A DNA stretch of 10,479 nucleotides from Filomicrobium sp. (GCA_021775655.1 JAJFHK010000340.1:1-10479); one strand, 5' to 3'; counted from the first letter of the stretch, positions 1 through 6,989 are shown. Numbers and translations are program-made. The notes: a model not told the origin generated them from the sequence alone.

Positions 1-158
1 TCCTTTAAATATTCACCTTGCAGTGCCGGGAAATAGTACCGGTCCGGCCCCGGAAACGGACGAGTGTGCCAAGGCTCGTCCATGAACTTCCGCAGATCTT
101 CCGCTCGCGGAACCTGAGGATGAACCGTGCAGTCAATGAAATCTTTATTGTCAGACAC
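1..158 (-). CDS. Amidohydrolase family protein, N-terminal part (runs off left edge)
   Basis: Fifty-two codons of a gene that continues beyond the window. The start is GTG at 158-156: an in-frame TGA lies seven codons upstream, and a GGGAG ribosome-binding site sits about 9 bases before the GTG. The protein begins MSDNKDFIDCTVHPQVPRAE and continues with DLRKF, DEPW and PGPDRYYFPA. This matches the N-terminus of the amidohydrolase at 623-1750 position for position (IDIDVHP...DELRSYV...DPW), so I read it as a paralogue in the TIM-barrel Amidohydrolase_2 (COG2159) family. It lies 55 bases after the Rieske gene, probably in the same transcript. Oddity: the Asp of the usual DxH metal motif is Thr here (TVH, residues 11-13), so metal binding may differ. 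The rest of the active site is outside the window. Confidence 0.8.
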   Translation of the reverse strand, partial: MSDNKDFIDCTVHPQVPRAEDLRKFMDEPWHTRPFPGPDRYYFPALQGEYLK

Positions 159-213
159 GCTGGACTTCTCCCGTATTCACGCGTCGAGTTCGCCCTTCGA
201 AAAGGAGGAGTAA

Positions 214-567
214 TCAAACTTCGACGTATATGTTTCCGTCTTCGAGAACGACGTTGTAGGTTGGGACTTTCATGCGGGAATCTCCGACAGACTGTCCGGT
301 TGCAAGGTAGAATTCCCAAGCATGCCAAGGACAACGAAGTATCTTTCCCGAATCAACCCACTCCAAGTCGTAGTGCTCTTCGCCGACGACTGTTGTGCCA
401 GTGATGTCGCCGAAACATAGTGGACCACCGGCATGTGGGCAGACATTCGAAAGTGCGTAGTATCGACTCTCGATCCTGAACACGCCGACCTTTCGCCCTT
501 CGACGTCAATTACCGAACGATTGCCCGGCAGCAATTCTTCCACCGGACCCACTAGGTGCCGTTTCAA
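214..567 (-). CDS. Rieske 2Fe-2S ferredoxin-like protein
   Basis: A 117-aa soluble single-domain Rieske protein, the size of ferredoxin components of Rieske oxygenases. The cluster ligands are visible: Cys43-Pro-His45 (NVCPHAGGPLC) and Cys79-Pro-Trp-His82 (RCPWHAWEF), which would hold a [2Fe-2S] centre through two Cys and two His. The 33 residues between the two boxes are about twice the 15-17 usual in dioxygenase ferredoxins; the extra segment contains DITGTT and Cys51. The start is TTG at 567-565, with GGGAG 8 bases upstream; no ATG or GTG is available in frame after the preceding stop. It sits between two amidohydrolase genes with 55-base gaps on both sides. No oxygenase alpha subunit or reductase gene is visible in the window, so its electron partner is unknown. 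Family assignment is firm; role is inference. Confidence 0.9.
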   Translation of the reverse strand: MKRHLVGPVEELLPGNRSVIDVEGRKVGVFRIESRYYALSNVCPHAGGPLCFGDITGTTVVGEEHYDLEWVDSGKILRCPWHAWEFYLATGQSVGDSRMKVPTYNVVLEDGNIYVEV

Positions 568-622
568 AACACGTTCTCCCTGTATTCGCTACTGCGCACG
601 CCGCAAGCCAACTTTGACTCAG

Positions 623-1750
623 TCAGGCAAGGGGCACGTCGGGACGTGTAGATGGCAGGTTGTACCAATCGAGTGCATTGTCGCGGAGAATGCGCTGCCG
701 AGCCTCTCTCGGAAAACGGCCGATCTCACGCGGTGCGTCGTAGTCCCAATGCGGATAGTCGGTCGCGAACATCAGCAGTTGCCCGGGATCCATAAGATCC
801 CAAAGGTCCACTAGATCGCGTCGGTTCGGTGGCTCCTCGATGGGCTGGGTCGAGAGGCGGACGTGGTCGCGAATGTATTCGGAGGGACGTCGCTTAACGT
901 TCGGAACCTCGCTACCAATCTCTTCCCAGAGCTTATCCATCCGCCAAGCGAGCGGGACGACCCAGCTGAAGCCTCCCTCCACCAGCGTGACCTTTAGATT
1001 CGGAAACTTCTCGAACACTCCTTCGAAGACCAAGCTGACCAAGTGGTCGGCATACATCATCGAATAAAGAGAATGATGCTCAAAGAAGTAGGAGGAAAAA
1101 CCAACCGGCGAAAGCAGCCGCATCCCCGGGCTGCGGTTGGCGTGTAACACTATTGGCAAACCCAAGCGCGAAACGAGCTCATAAATCGGGTGATATCTAG
1201 ACTGACCAGCTGGGGTATCCGTGTAAGGGTTGAGCATGACCTCGATGAAATGCTCGTCTCCGGCCCATTTCTCAATTTCACGAACCGCCAAATCGGTATC
1301 GCGCGAAGAAACGCGCAGCGCGCCGTAATAGCGACCATGCTTGTTGTACTTGCTTAGCCACGTGTCCTTCAGCCACATATTGGTAGCAGCGCAAACTGCG
1401 GCTTCATGCGCAGGATTCGCTGTGGGACGGACTGTCAGCGGGATCAAGATACCATAGTCGACACCGGCTTCGCCAAAAAGCTGTTTGGCTGAAAAGACAG
1501 GATCCGAGCAAGGCGGGCCGCCGACCGGAGAGTATGAATCCCGGCGCTGCGCCTTGTTTGGCGCTTCGTAAACAGGAGAGCCGATTGCATTGAACACTTC
1601 GTTCGACCAATTGGTAGTGCGCCATGGATCGGGAACGTAACTGCGGAGCTCATCGGGGGAGCGCGGCGAGGGATGCACGTCAATGTCGACGATCGACACC
1701 TCTATCATTTGCCGTTCGGCTGGCTGTTCCAGGACCTGTGTACCGGACAT
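623..1750 (-). CDS. Amidohydrolase family protein (Amidohydrolase_2 / COG2159)
   Basis: A 375-aa metal-dependent TIM-barrel hydrolase or decarboxylase of the ACMSD/resorcylate-decarboxylase-like superfamily. Landmarks: Asp24-Val-His26 (first-strand metal motif), YHPIYE at 186-191, His203 (VLHANRSPG), FPNLKVTLVEGGFSW around 249-263, and Asp331 in FATDYPHWD, the typical C-terminal Asp. Length is normal for the family. An in-frame ATG 12 codons upstream (1786) exists, but I chose 1750 because GGGAGGA lies 6 bases before it. The gene is 256 bases after tctA with a promoter-like site in the gap, and 55 bases before the Rieske gene. The co-located transporter suggests an imported carboxylic acid as substrate. 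The exact reaction cannot be deduced; enzymes of this family catalyse C-C or C-N/C-O cleavage. Confidence 0.9.
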   Translation of the reverse strand: MSGTQVLEQPAERQMIEVSIVDIDVHPSPRSPDELRSYVPDPWRTTNWSNEVFNAIGSPVYEAPNKAQRRDSYSPVGGPPCSDPVFSAKQLFGEAGVDYGILIPLTVRPTANPAHEAAVCAATNMWLKDTWLSKYNKHGRYYGALRVSSRDTDLAVREIEKWAGDEHFIEVMLNPYTDTPAGQSRYHPIYELVSRLGLPIVLHANRSPGMRLLSPVGFSSYFFEHHSLYSMMYADHLVSLVFEGVFEKFPNLKVTLVEGGFSWVVPLAWRMDKLWEEIGSEVPNVKRRPSEYIRDHVRLSTQPIEEPPNRRDLVDLWDLMDPGQLLMFATDYPHWDYDAPREIGRFPREARQRILRDNALDWYNLPSTRPDVPLA

Positions 1751-1816
1751 TCTATTCCTCCCTTCGCGAGATTTAGATGCAGCCATTCAAGCTGCAGATA
1801 ATGCCTCGTTTTTCGA

Positions 1817-1845
1817 ATGATTGAGATTTAGCGTTATAATGTCAA
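1817..1845 (-). promoter_or_regulatory. Candidate sigma-70 promoter before the amidohydrolase gene
   Basis: On the minus strand a perfect TTGACA (1845-1840) is followed after 17 bases by AATCAT (1822-1817; 4 of 6 match to TATAAT). It lies about 70 bases before the amidohydrolase start, inside the 256-base gap after tctA. The gap is AT-rich around the site. It would give the enzyme genes transcription independent of the transporter genes. The -10 element is imperfect, so this is a candidate only. Confidence 0.4.
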
Positions 1846-1990
1846 ATGAGTAATTCCGGGATTTCATAACTAAATATTATGCTTGTTTCTGCATTCACCA
1901 AATACGTCCCTCCATTTAATTAAGATGCGCTTCCTTCGCCGCTAAACGAGAGGGAAGATTGCGACGCGACGCGCCGGCCCTCTCAGCTAT

Positions 1991-2012
1991 TCCTGATTCA
2001 CAAGAATCAGGA
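1991..2012 (-). terminator. Stem-loop over the tctA stop codon (possible terminator or 3' stabiliser)
   Basis: A perfect 9-bp inverted repeat (TCCTGATTC / GAATCAGGA) with a 4-base loop. On the minus strand it begins in the last sense codon of tctA and includes its TGA stop. There is no U-run after it, so it is not a classical intrinsic terminator. It could partly terminate transcription, protect the transporter mRNA 3' end, or do both. It fits with the downstream gap and candidate promoter in separating transporter and enzyme genes. Confidence 0.4.
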
Positions 2013-3536
2013 GGCCCGATCAGAATCGTTTTCCGCACTTGCTGGTTGGCGGGGCAGGGGTCGTAGCTTGCGATATTCCGTCATGACCACACCGAAGACA
2101 GTGGCAATTGTTAATGCCCAAAACACCCAACAGATCGAACCCCGAACGAAGATGTCCCAGTCTCCGTGCGACAACAGCAGCGAACGGCGGAAATTGTTTT
2201 CCAACAGTGGGCCGAGCACAAACGCTATGAGGAATGGAGCCGCAGGGATTTGCACGGAAAGCATTACGTAGCCTGCAACACCTGCGCAGAGCATGACAAA
2301 AACATCAAAAAGCGAGTTGTTAATCACGAACGCGCCGAAGAAGCAAAGCACGACCACGACCGGCATAAGGATCTGGTCCGGTATGCGGGAAACGGCTGAG
2401 AAGCACCGTACGGCAACCTTGCCCGAAAACAACATGACTAATGAGCTAAGCAGCAGCCCGAAAAAGATCGCGTAAATCTCGACGATGTTCTGTTGAAACA
2501 TTAGTGGGCCCGGCTGTAGTCCGTGCATCATGAATGCGCCGAGAAGGACTGCGGTCACGATATCTCCGGGAACACCGAGCGAGAGTAGTGGGATCAGCGT
2601 AGCGCCGCAAACCCCGTTGTTACCAGACTCAGCCGCAGCCACACCCTCGATGGCCCCGCGGCCAAATTTCTCTGGCTCATGTGATTTACGACGTGCTTCG
2701 CTATAGGATAAGAAGGCGGCTGGCGCTCCCCCGATACCAGGAATCGCGCCGATTCCAACACCGATCATGCTACCGCGCAGAATTGCTGGCAGACATTGTC
2801 GAAACTGTTTCCAGGTAACTCCCACCCCGGAGCCTAAGGATCTTATGGTCTGGGTACCGATTGCCCCAGATGCGTAATGTTGGATGATGGTGGGGAGAGA
2901 GAAGAGCCCAATTAAAACGGGGACGAGACTGAGCCCCCCAAGTAGATCGCTAGACCCATAATCAAATCGGCCCGTGCCGTAAAATCCGTCTTGTCCTATC
3001 GTCGCAGCCAGTAGGCCAGCGGCAGCCGAGGCGAACCCCTTAAAGAGCGAACTGCCAGAGACGCCGGCAATAATAGTCATGGAAAAGACGACCAAGGCAA
3101 AAAATTCCGGTGGGCCGAACTTTAATGCCCAGGACGCAATCAAACCCGCAAAACAGATCAATGACAGGTTAGAAATAAAGTCAGCCACGCAGGATGAGTA
3201 AAGAGCTATATCAAGTGCCTCGCGTGCCCTCCCCTGCCGAGCCAAGGGATAACCGTCCAGCAACGTACAGGCAGCGGCTGGTGTACCCGGCGTATTGACC
3301 AGTATAGCTGAAATAGATCCGCCGTAATATGCGCCTTTATATATACCCGTCAACATCAAGATTCCGGTGACGGTTTCCATATGGAAAGTGAAGGGCAAGC
3401 CGATTGCGACTGCCATTGCAGCACCCATTCCCGGAAGTGCACCGACGACGACTCCAATGACGACACCGCCGGAAATAGCGATGAAGTTTTGTAGCGTGAA
3501 GAAAAGCGTAAAGCCCTCAAGGACGTTGTTCAGCAT
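2007..3536 (-). CDS. tctA: Tripartite tricarboxylate transporter, large membrane subunit TctA
   Basis: A 509-aa integral inner-membrane protein with about a dozen hydrophobic segments; it is the permease core of a TTT-family secondary transporter driven by an ion gradient. The family's internal duplication is visible: GALPGMG (32-38) and GAIPGIG (263-269), each followed by a helix. YYGGSISAILVNTPGTPAA (70-88) and the ESGNNG...LSLGVPGD stretch (about 303-324) are hallmark TctA motifs. Length is typical. I chose ATG 3536, which begins 4 bases after the tctB TGA, so translation is probably coupled to tctB; an in-frame start 19 codons upstream would overlap tctB and adds non-family sequence. The tail after the last segment is polar. 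Subunit assignment is secure; substrate is unknown (tricarboxylate is only the family name). Confidence 0.95.
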   Translation of the reverse strand: MLNNVLEGFTLFFTLQNFIAISGGVVIGVVVGALPGMGAAMAVAIGLPFTFHMETVTGILMLTGIYKGAYYGGSISAILVNTPGTPAAACTLLDGYPLARQGRAREALDIALYSSCVADFISNLSLICFAGLIASWALKFGPPEFFALVVFSMTIIAGVSGSSLFKGFASAAAGLLAATIGQDGFYGTGRFDYGSSDLLGGLSLVPVLIGLFSLPTIIQHYASGAIGTQTIRSLGSGVGVTWKQFRQCLPAILRGSMIGVGIGAIPGIGGAPAAFLSYSEARRKSHEPEKFGRGAIEGVAAAESGNNGVCGATLIPLLSLGVPGDIVTAVLLGAFMMHGLQPGPLMFQQNIVEIYAIFFGLLLSSLVMLFSGKVAVRCFSAVSRIPDQILMPVVVVLCFFGAFVINNSLFDVFVMLCAGVAGYVMLSVQIPAAPFLIAFVLGPLLENNFRRSLLLSHGDWDIFVRGSICWVFWALTIATVFGVVMTEYRKLRPLPRQPASAENDSDRAS

Positions 3537-3540
3537 CAGT

Positions 3541-4053
3541 TCAAAGTATCCAATGTTCGAGGATACTACCGGTCGGAATCGGCACGCCAGCAACCGCGGT
3601 AAAGAAGTAGAAAACTGCGACCGGAACCAGGATGCTAACCGCCAACAGCCGCACCAACCGGCGCTCGCCGAACATTAGGCCCAGTGTCACAGAGAGCAGT
3701 GATGTTGTCAGTGGAAGCCCCAGCAAATCGACGAGGGTCCATGCGGCGAACATGATGCCAAACGCGAAGAGCGCCGAGCCGATACGCGACAGCTGGCTTC
3801 CATTGATCCCCTCGCCTTCTTGAACCGGCAACTCTTCGATTGCGCTACTCTTCCAGACGCCTTCAAGTGCAGCCAAGACACCCATGACAACCAATATCCA
3901 GCAAGTTATTTTGGGCCAAAACGCGGGGGAAATCGACCCGGGTTGCATCGACGCCGGCATGACAACCCCCGTTGGTATCAAAATCAGAAGACCGATCAAT
4001 CCGAATGCGGCTATGGCGGCACCAGTCCATACGCTGACGACACGCCACCACAT
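3541..4053 (-). CDS. tctB: Tripartite tricarboxylate transporter, small membrane subunit TctB
   Basis: A 170-aa small membrane subunit that partners TctA. Hydrophobic segments lie near residues 10-27, 50-66, 92-110, 112-128 and 133-155, with a polar loop (about 68-90) between the second and third. GSISPAFWPK (39-48) and GVPIPTG near the C-terminus are typical of TctB. The start at 4053 has GGAG 7 bases upstream and gives a family-like N-terminus (MWWRVVSVWTG). An ATG 43 codons further upstream is in frame, but would overlap the tctC end and add an unrelated hydrophilic stretch, so I reject it. The stop is 4 bases before the tctA ATG. TctB sequences diverge widely, so the call rests on size, topology and position between tctC and tctA. 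Confidence 0.92.
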   Translation of the reverse strand: MWWRVVSVWTGAAIAAFGLIGLLILIPTGVVMPASMQPGSISPAFWPKITCWILVVMGVLAALEGVWKSSAIEELPVQEGEGINGSQLSRIGSALFAFGIMFAAWTLVDLLGLPLTTSLLSVTLGLMFGERRLVRLLAVSILVPVAVFYFFTAVAGVPIPTGSILEHWIL

Positions 4054-4076
4054 ATCGAAACTCCATGATTCGAATA

Positions 4077-4096
4077 GACCGGCCGAATGGCCGGTC
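4077..4096 (-). other. Intercistronic hairpin between tctC and tctB
   Basis: A perfect 8-bp stem (GACCGGCC / GGCCGGTC) with a 4-base loop in the 79-base gap after the tctC stop. No U-run follows on the minus strand, so intrinsic termination is unlikely. Binding-protein genes often carry such hairpins after them, which slow 3'-5' decay and keep the receptor mRNA more abundant than that of the membrane subunits. That role is inferred here. Confidence 0.5.
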
Positions 4097-4132
4097 GACC
4101 CTGGTCCTGACGAAAGCCGATGGGTTTTAATT

Positions 4133-5116
4133 CTACTTTTTATAGACGCCGAGTTCGATCGCCATTCCACGCAAGGCATCAAACTGCTTTTTTACGAAGT
4201 TTTTCGTCTCTTCGGGTGACATGATCGAGGCCACGGAACCTCGTTTTGCAACGAGTCCCTGCCATTCCTTATCTTCGCTCACCTTTTGCAGGGCTCCGAT
4301 CCATTTGTCGACGACATCTTTAGGCAGGTCTCCCGGCCCGTAGAGCGCACTCCACCCCGACACCACCTCAAGATTGGGCATGTCGACTTCTGCGGCGGTC
4401 GGAACATCCGGAAAATCAGGTAGGCGCGTTTTGCTGGACGTTACAAGTGCCCGCAGGTCACCGCTCTTCAAGCCGCCGACGAAGGGGGTAATGCCATTGC
4501 AACCGAAATCAACCTGCTTGCCCATGATCGCCGCAAGGGCAGCACCGCCGCCGTTATACGGTATCTTGGTAGCACCGTTCAAACCAAGGCCGATATTTTG
4601 CAGGATCGTAACCGGAAAGACCACGGTGTTATCCATTACGCCGGTGGATGCAAAACTCATCGCACCCGGTTTTTCCTTCAGCTTTACGACGAAGTCGGAA
4701 AAATTCTTGATCGGCGAATCCTTCGGCACGACGCAGACGTAAGGATTTGTTTCGAGCATCCCAACAAGGCTGAATTCGTCCCATTCATATGGCACCGATG
4801 CGTCCATCGCCGGGGTCACAGCCTGGGGGCCGACGCGGGCCAGAAGCAAGGTGTAGCCATCCTTTTTGGCTCTCAGCACATGTGTGGATCCGGTAATGCC
4901 ACCAGCGCCCACCTTGTTCACTACGAGGATCTTCTCGCCTATATATTTCTCCGCAACAATAGCCAATGTTCGCGCGGCAAGGTCAGCATTACCTCCGGCA
5001 CCATATGGGGAAACAATTGTTACCGGCTTTTCGGGGTATTTAGCAATTGCAGGGTTTGCAGAACATGCCGCAATACCAAACAAAATAGCAGACATAACGA
5101 ATACATTGTTGCGCAT
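4133..5116 (-). CDS. tctC: TctC/Bug-family periplasmic solute receptor
   Basis: A 327-aa extracytoplasmic receptor of a TTT system (Bug family, COG3181), the first gene of the transporter. An export signal covers about residues 1-25 (hydrophobic core 5-17, AIA before Lys26). IAAC at 15-18 also fits a lipoprotein box, so it may be lipid-anchored at Cys18. Family motifs: YPEKPVTIVSPYGAGGNADL (27-46; Asp45 corresponds to the ligand-contacting Asp), VNKVGAGGITGS (66-77), KDGYTLLL (85-92), IPYNGGGAALAAIMGKQVDF (185-204) and the TRLPDFPDVPTAAE segment (230-243). Length is typical. The start is preceded by a strong GAGGGAGGA about 9 bases upstream. Ligand specificity in this family cannot be predicted from sequence. 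Confidence 0.95.
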   Translation of the reverse strand: MRNNVFVMSAILFGIAACSANPAIAKYPEKPVTIVSPYGAGGNADLAARTLAIVAEKYIGEKILVVNKVGAGGITGSTHVLRAKKDGYTLLLARVGPQAVTPAMDASVPYEWDEFSLVGMLETNPYVCVVPKDSPIKNFSDFVVKLKEKPGAMSFASTGVMDNTVVFPVTILQNIGLGLNGATKIPYNGGGAALAAIMGKQVDFGCNGITPFVGGLKSGDLRALVTSSKTRLPDFPDVPTAAEVDMPNLEVVSGWSALYGPGDLPKDVVDKWIGALQKVSEDKEWQGLVAKRGSVASIMSPEETKNFVKKQFDALRGMAIELGVYKK

Positions 5117-5282
5117 TGAATTCTATCCTCCCTCAAGTTTTCTTCTAGACTATTGACATCTTGTCGCACTCGTCAACCAGTATTCGCGGAAGTATTTCTG
5201 ATGGGCAGAAATAAAGTAAGTAGAAAATTTCTTATTAACATCAATGGCTTGTAAGAATGCACCAGGGAGGGCGCGTGCGTCT

Positions 5283-5310
5283 CATAACAATTTGTGCGAA
5301 GTCCATAACA
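5283..5310. promoter_or_regulatory. Candidate regulator site: paired CATAACA repeats upstream of tctC
   Basis: CATAACA occurs at 5283-5289 and 5304-5310, a 21-base period, i.e. two DNA helical turns on the same face. It lies about 170-195 bases before the tctC start. Such spacing suits a dimeric activator or repressor, but no regulator gene is in the window and the motif is short, so chance is possible. Confidence 0.2.
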
Positions 5311-5548
5311 TTCTTCTACACTTGTTTTCGACCTTAACGTTTACGTTTCGAACCGCTCTAAATAATCCACTGCAATTCAAAAATGAATTCGTCAAATTTG
5401 GAAGTTAATTCCGAGTTTGGTCGAGGCCTCGCGCGACGTTCCGCGTAGTTAAATTGAATAGAAAGGACGTTTGTGACATGAGCCCAAGGCATCACCGGAT
5501 TAGCGAGGTCTTGGAGCTTTAGTGCTTTACAAGCTCACTGTACTCAAA

Positions 5549-5697
5549 CCGCTGAAAAATGCGCCCTTGCCAGGGCTGGCGACATGAACAACGTCTTGAA
5601 AGATCTCTTTTATTGAAAACGTCTGCTGGCCCTTCGATTGCGGACCTCTGAAGCAAGCTGAGGCAGCCCGTCAGACTTGCCCGATCCGCTGAAAAAT
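5549..5697 (+). repeat. 12-base direct repeat CCGCTGAAAAAT
   Basis: Identical copies at 5549-5560 and 5686-5697, 137 bases apart, in the non-coding gap beyond the left integrase. The role is unknown. It may be a remnant of element-end sequence or a protein-binding repeat. Confidence 0.4.
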
Positions 5698-5785
5698 TCT
5701 GGGATCGAGCATGAAGCCGCCTAACATATCGGTAATTGGCCCGTCGCGTCGGCTCGTCAACGGAAGCTAGCGGTCTCTTACAACT

Positions 5786-6970
5786 TTAGGATTCCGCCAC
5801 ACCGCCACAGACATGTGCCGCCGAGGCAACCATCAGGGGCCTACACTCTTCAAAAAAACTAAGTCCGCAAGTAGGCTGCTCGTACTTTTTCTGGAACCTT
5901 GTGATCCAGCGCGACTTCGCTGCCTCGTCGCGGATCTTGGCGTTTTCGGCAGCCCAGACTTTGAAGCTAGAACGGAAGCCATGTGCCGTTGCCTTGCCGC
6001 GGCATCCCATGTCGCGAAGCAGCTCGGCAAAGGTCATGTCGGAGAGTGGGACACCTGAGGTGCTTGGAAAAACGATATCGCTATTTCTAACCTCCCTTGC
6101 CGGTTTCAGTATCGAAAGTGCTCGCGCTGAAAGTGGAACCGAATGAGGCTCGCACGTCTCGCTCATCCGTTCCGCCGGAATGCTCCAACTCTCGTTTTCG
6201 AAATCGATTTCGGACCAAGGCACCTCTCTGACCTCCCGGCTTCGCGCAGCCGTAAGAACTAGGAACTCGAGCCCGTGCTTGGTTGAGGTAGATGCTTCTC
6301 GCTCGCGAAGCCGTTGGACGAAATCCGGCACCTCTCTCCAGGGCAGTGAAGGATGATGTTTTGCAACCCGCCGCTTCCCTCCCAGTTCGTCCGTCACTCC
6401 GATACAGGGTGAAGCGAGCGTGCGATGACCACGCAAAATTGCTGAGCGGAACACGGCTTCCATCCGTTGCAGAATGCGGCGTGCCGTTTCTTCCTTTTCA
6501 AACCAGATCGGTGAAAGCACATCGAGCACCTCTGCCGCCTCGATTTCGGCAACAGGTCGGCTTCCAATGTGAGGGAATACATACGCACGCAATGTACTCT
6601 CCCCCTGCTGGATGTGCTTTGCGTTCCGAAGGCTCTTTTTGCGGTTTTCAAAAAACGCCGTGAACGCGATCTCGAACGTCACTTGAGCGTGTCGCTTCTG
6701 CTGTCGGCGCTCGTCTGCAAGGTCCCGCCCTTCCTTCGCGGCGGTTCGAAATTCAGCCGCCAATCTTCGTGCCTCCTCAAGTAAGTCAGTCGGGAATCCA
6801 CCGAGACCGCGCTCTTTGCGCTTTCCATTGATCGTCACACGAACAACCCAGCGCTTCTTCAGCGTTCCACCGAGGATCAGGCGCAGACCGCCTCCATCTT
6901 CATAGATTCCTGGAACCTTTAGCTTCGCCACCTTCGCATGGCTGAGCTTGTTCAGAACTCGCGTACCCAT
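5786..6970 (-). CDS. P4-type tyrosine integrase (DUF4102), probably inactive
   Basis: 394 aa with the usual layout: N-terminal arm-binding DUF4102 domain (GIYEDGGGLRLIL; KRWVVRVTINGKRKERGLGGFP), a SAM-like core-binding middle (about 95-185), and a C-terminal catalytic domain. Catalytic Arg243 (TAARSREVR) and His330-Gly-Phe-Arg333 are present, but the hairpin Lys expected after RM is Ser270, and two family glycines after Arg243 are replaced. Residues about 352-370 do not fit the family. In another frame the same DNA (5861-5918) reads EVALDHKVPEKVRAAYLRT, the expected His/Tyr box, so a 1-base loss near 5918 and a 1-base gain near 5861 have removed the Tyr nucleophile while keeping the frame open. 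It is divergent from the intact integrase. I chose start 6970 because it matches the family N-terminus; an in-frame ATG at 7021 lies inside a repeat array. Neither start has a clear ribosome-binding site. Confidence 0.85.
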   Translation of the reverse strand: MGTRVLNKLSHAKVAKLKVPGIYEDGGGLRLILGGTLKKRWVVRVTINGKRKERGLGGFPTDLLEEARRLAAEFRTAAKEGRDLADERRQQKRHAQVTFEIAFTAFFENRKKSLRNAKHIQQGESTLRAYVFPHIGSRPVAEIEAAEVLDVLSPIWFEKEETARRILQRMEAVFRSAILRGHRTLASPCIGVTDELGGKRRVAKHHPSLPWREVPDFVQRLREREASTSTKHGLEFLVLTAARSREVREVPWSEIDFENESWSIPAERMSETCEPHSVPLSARALSILKPAREVRNSDIVFPSTSGVPLSDMTFAELLRDMGCRGKATAHGFRSSFKVWAAENAKIRDEAAKSRWITRFQKKYEQPTCGLSFFEECRPLMVASAAHVCGGVAES

Positions 6971-6989
6971 AGCGACACCGCCAATTCCG

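Larger units (their letters stand above)
5117..5785. other. Intergenic gap between tctC and the left integrase; no gene recognised
   Basis: This 669-base stretch lies between the tctC start and the stop of the left integrase. The tctC-proximal half (about 5150-5460) is AT-rich and should hold the operon promoter. A possible -35 TTGACG lies at 5176-5171 on the minus strand, without a good -10. The other half contains a 12-base direct repeat and only short open frames, which look like chance. No tRNA, transposase or regulator gene was recognised. Confidence 0.6.

Noticed and set aside
18..404. 128-codon plus-strand frame at the left edge
   Set aside because: It runs antisense through the Rieske gene and the partial amidohydrolase, both of which have clear family motifs on the other strand.
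3537..3593. 19-residue N-terminal extension of TctA overlapping tctB
   Set aside because: The ATG at 3536, 4 bases after the tctB stop, gives the family-typical N-terminus; the extension is simply tctB read in another frame.
4054..4182. 43-residue N-terminal extension of TctB from an upstream ATG
   Set aside because: It would overlap the tctC end and span the intercistronic hairpin, the added residues are unlike TctB, and a good GGAG precedes the ATG at 4053.
5358..5492. 44-codon minus-strand open frame starting MPWAHVTNV in the tctC upstream gap
   Set aside because: Short, with no ribosome-binding site or recognised motif, and it lies in AT-rich promoter-like DNA; most likely chance.
5478..5522. 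14-codon plus-strand frame with AAAGGA about 10 bases upstream of its ATG
   Set aside because: Too short to support as a gene and no downstream gene that it could lead into on that strand.
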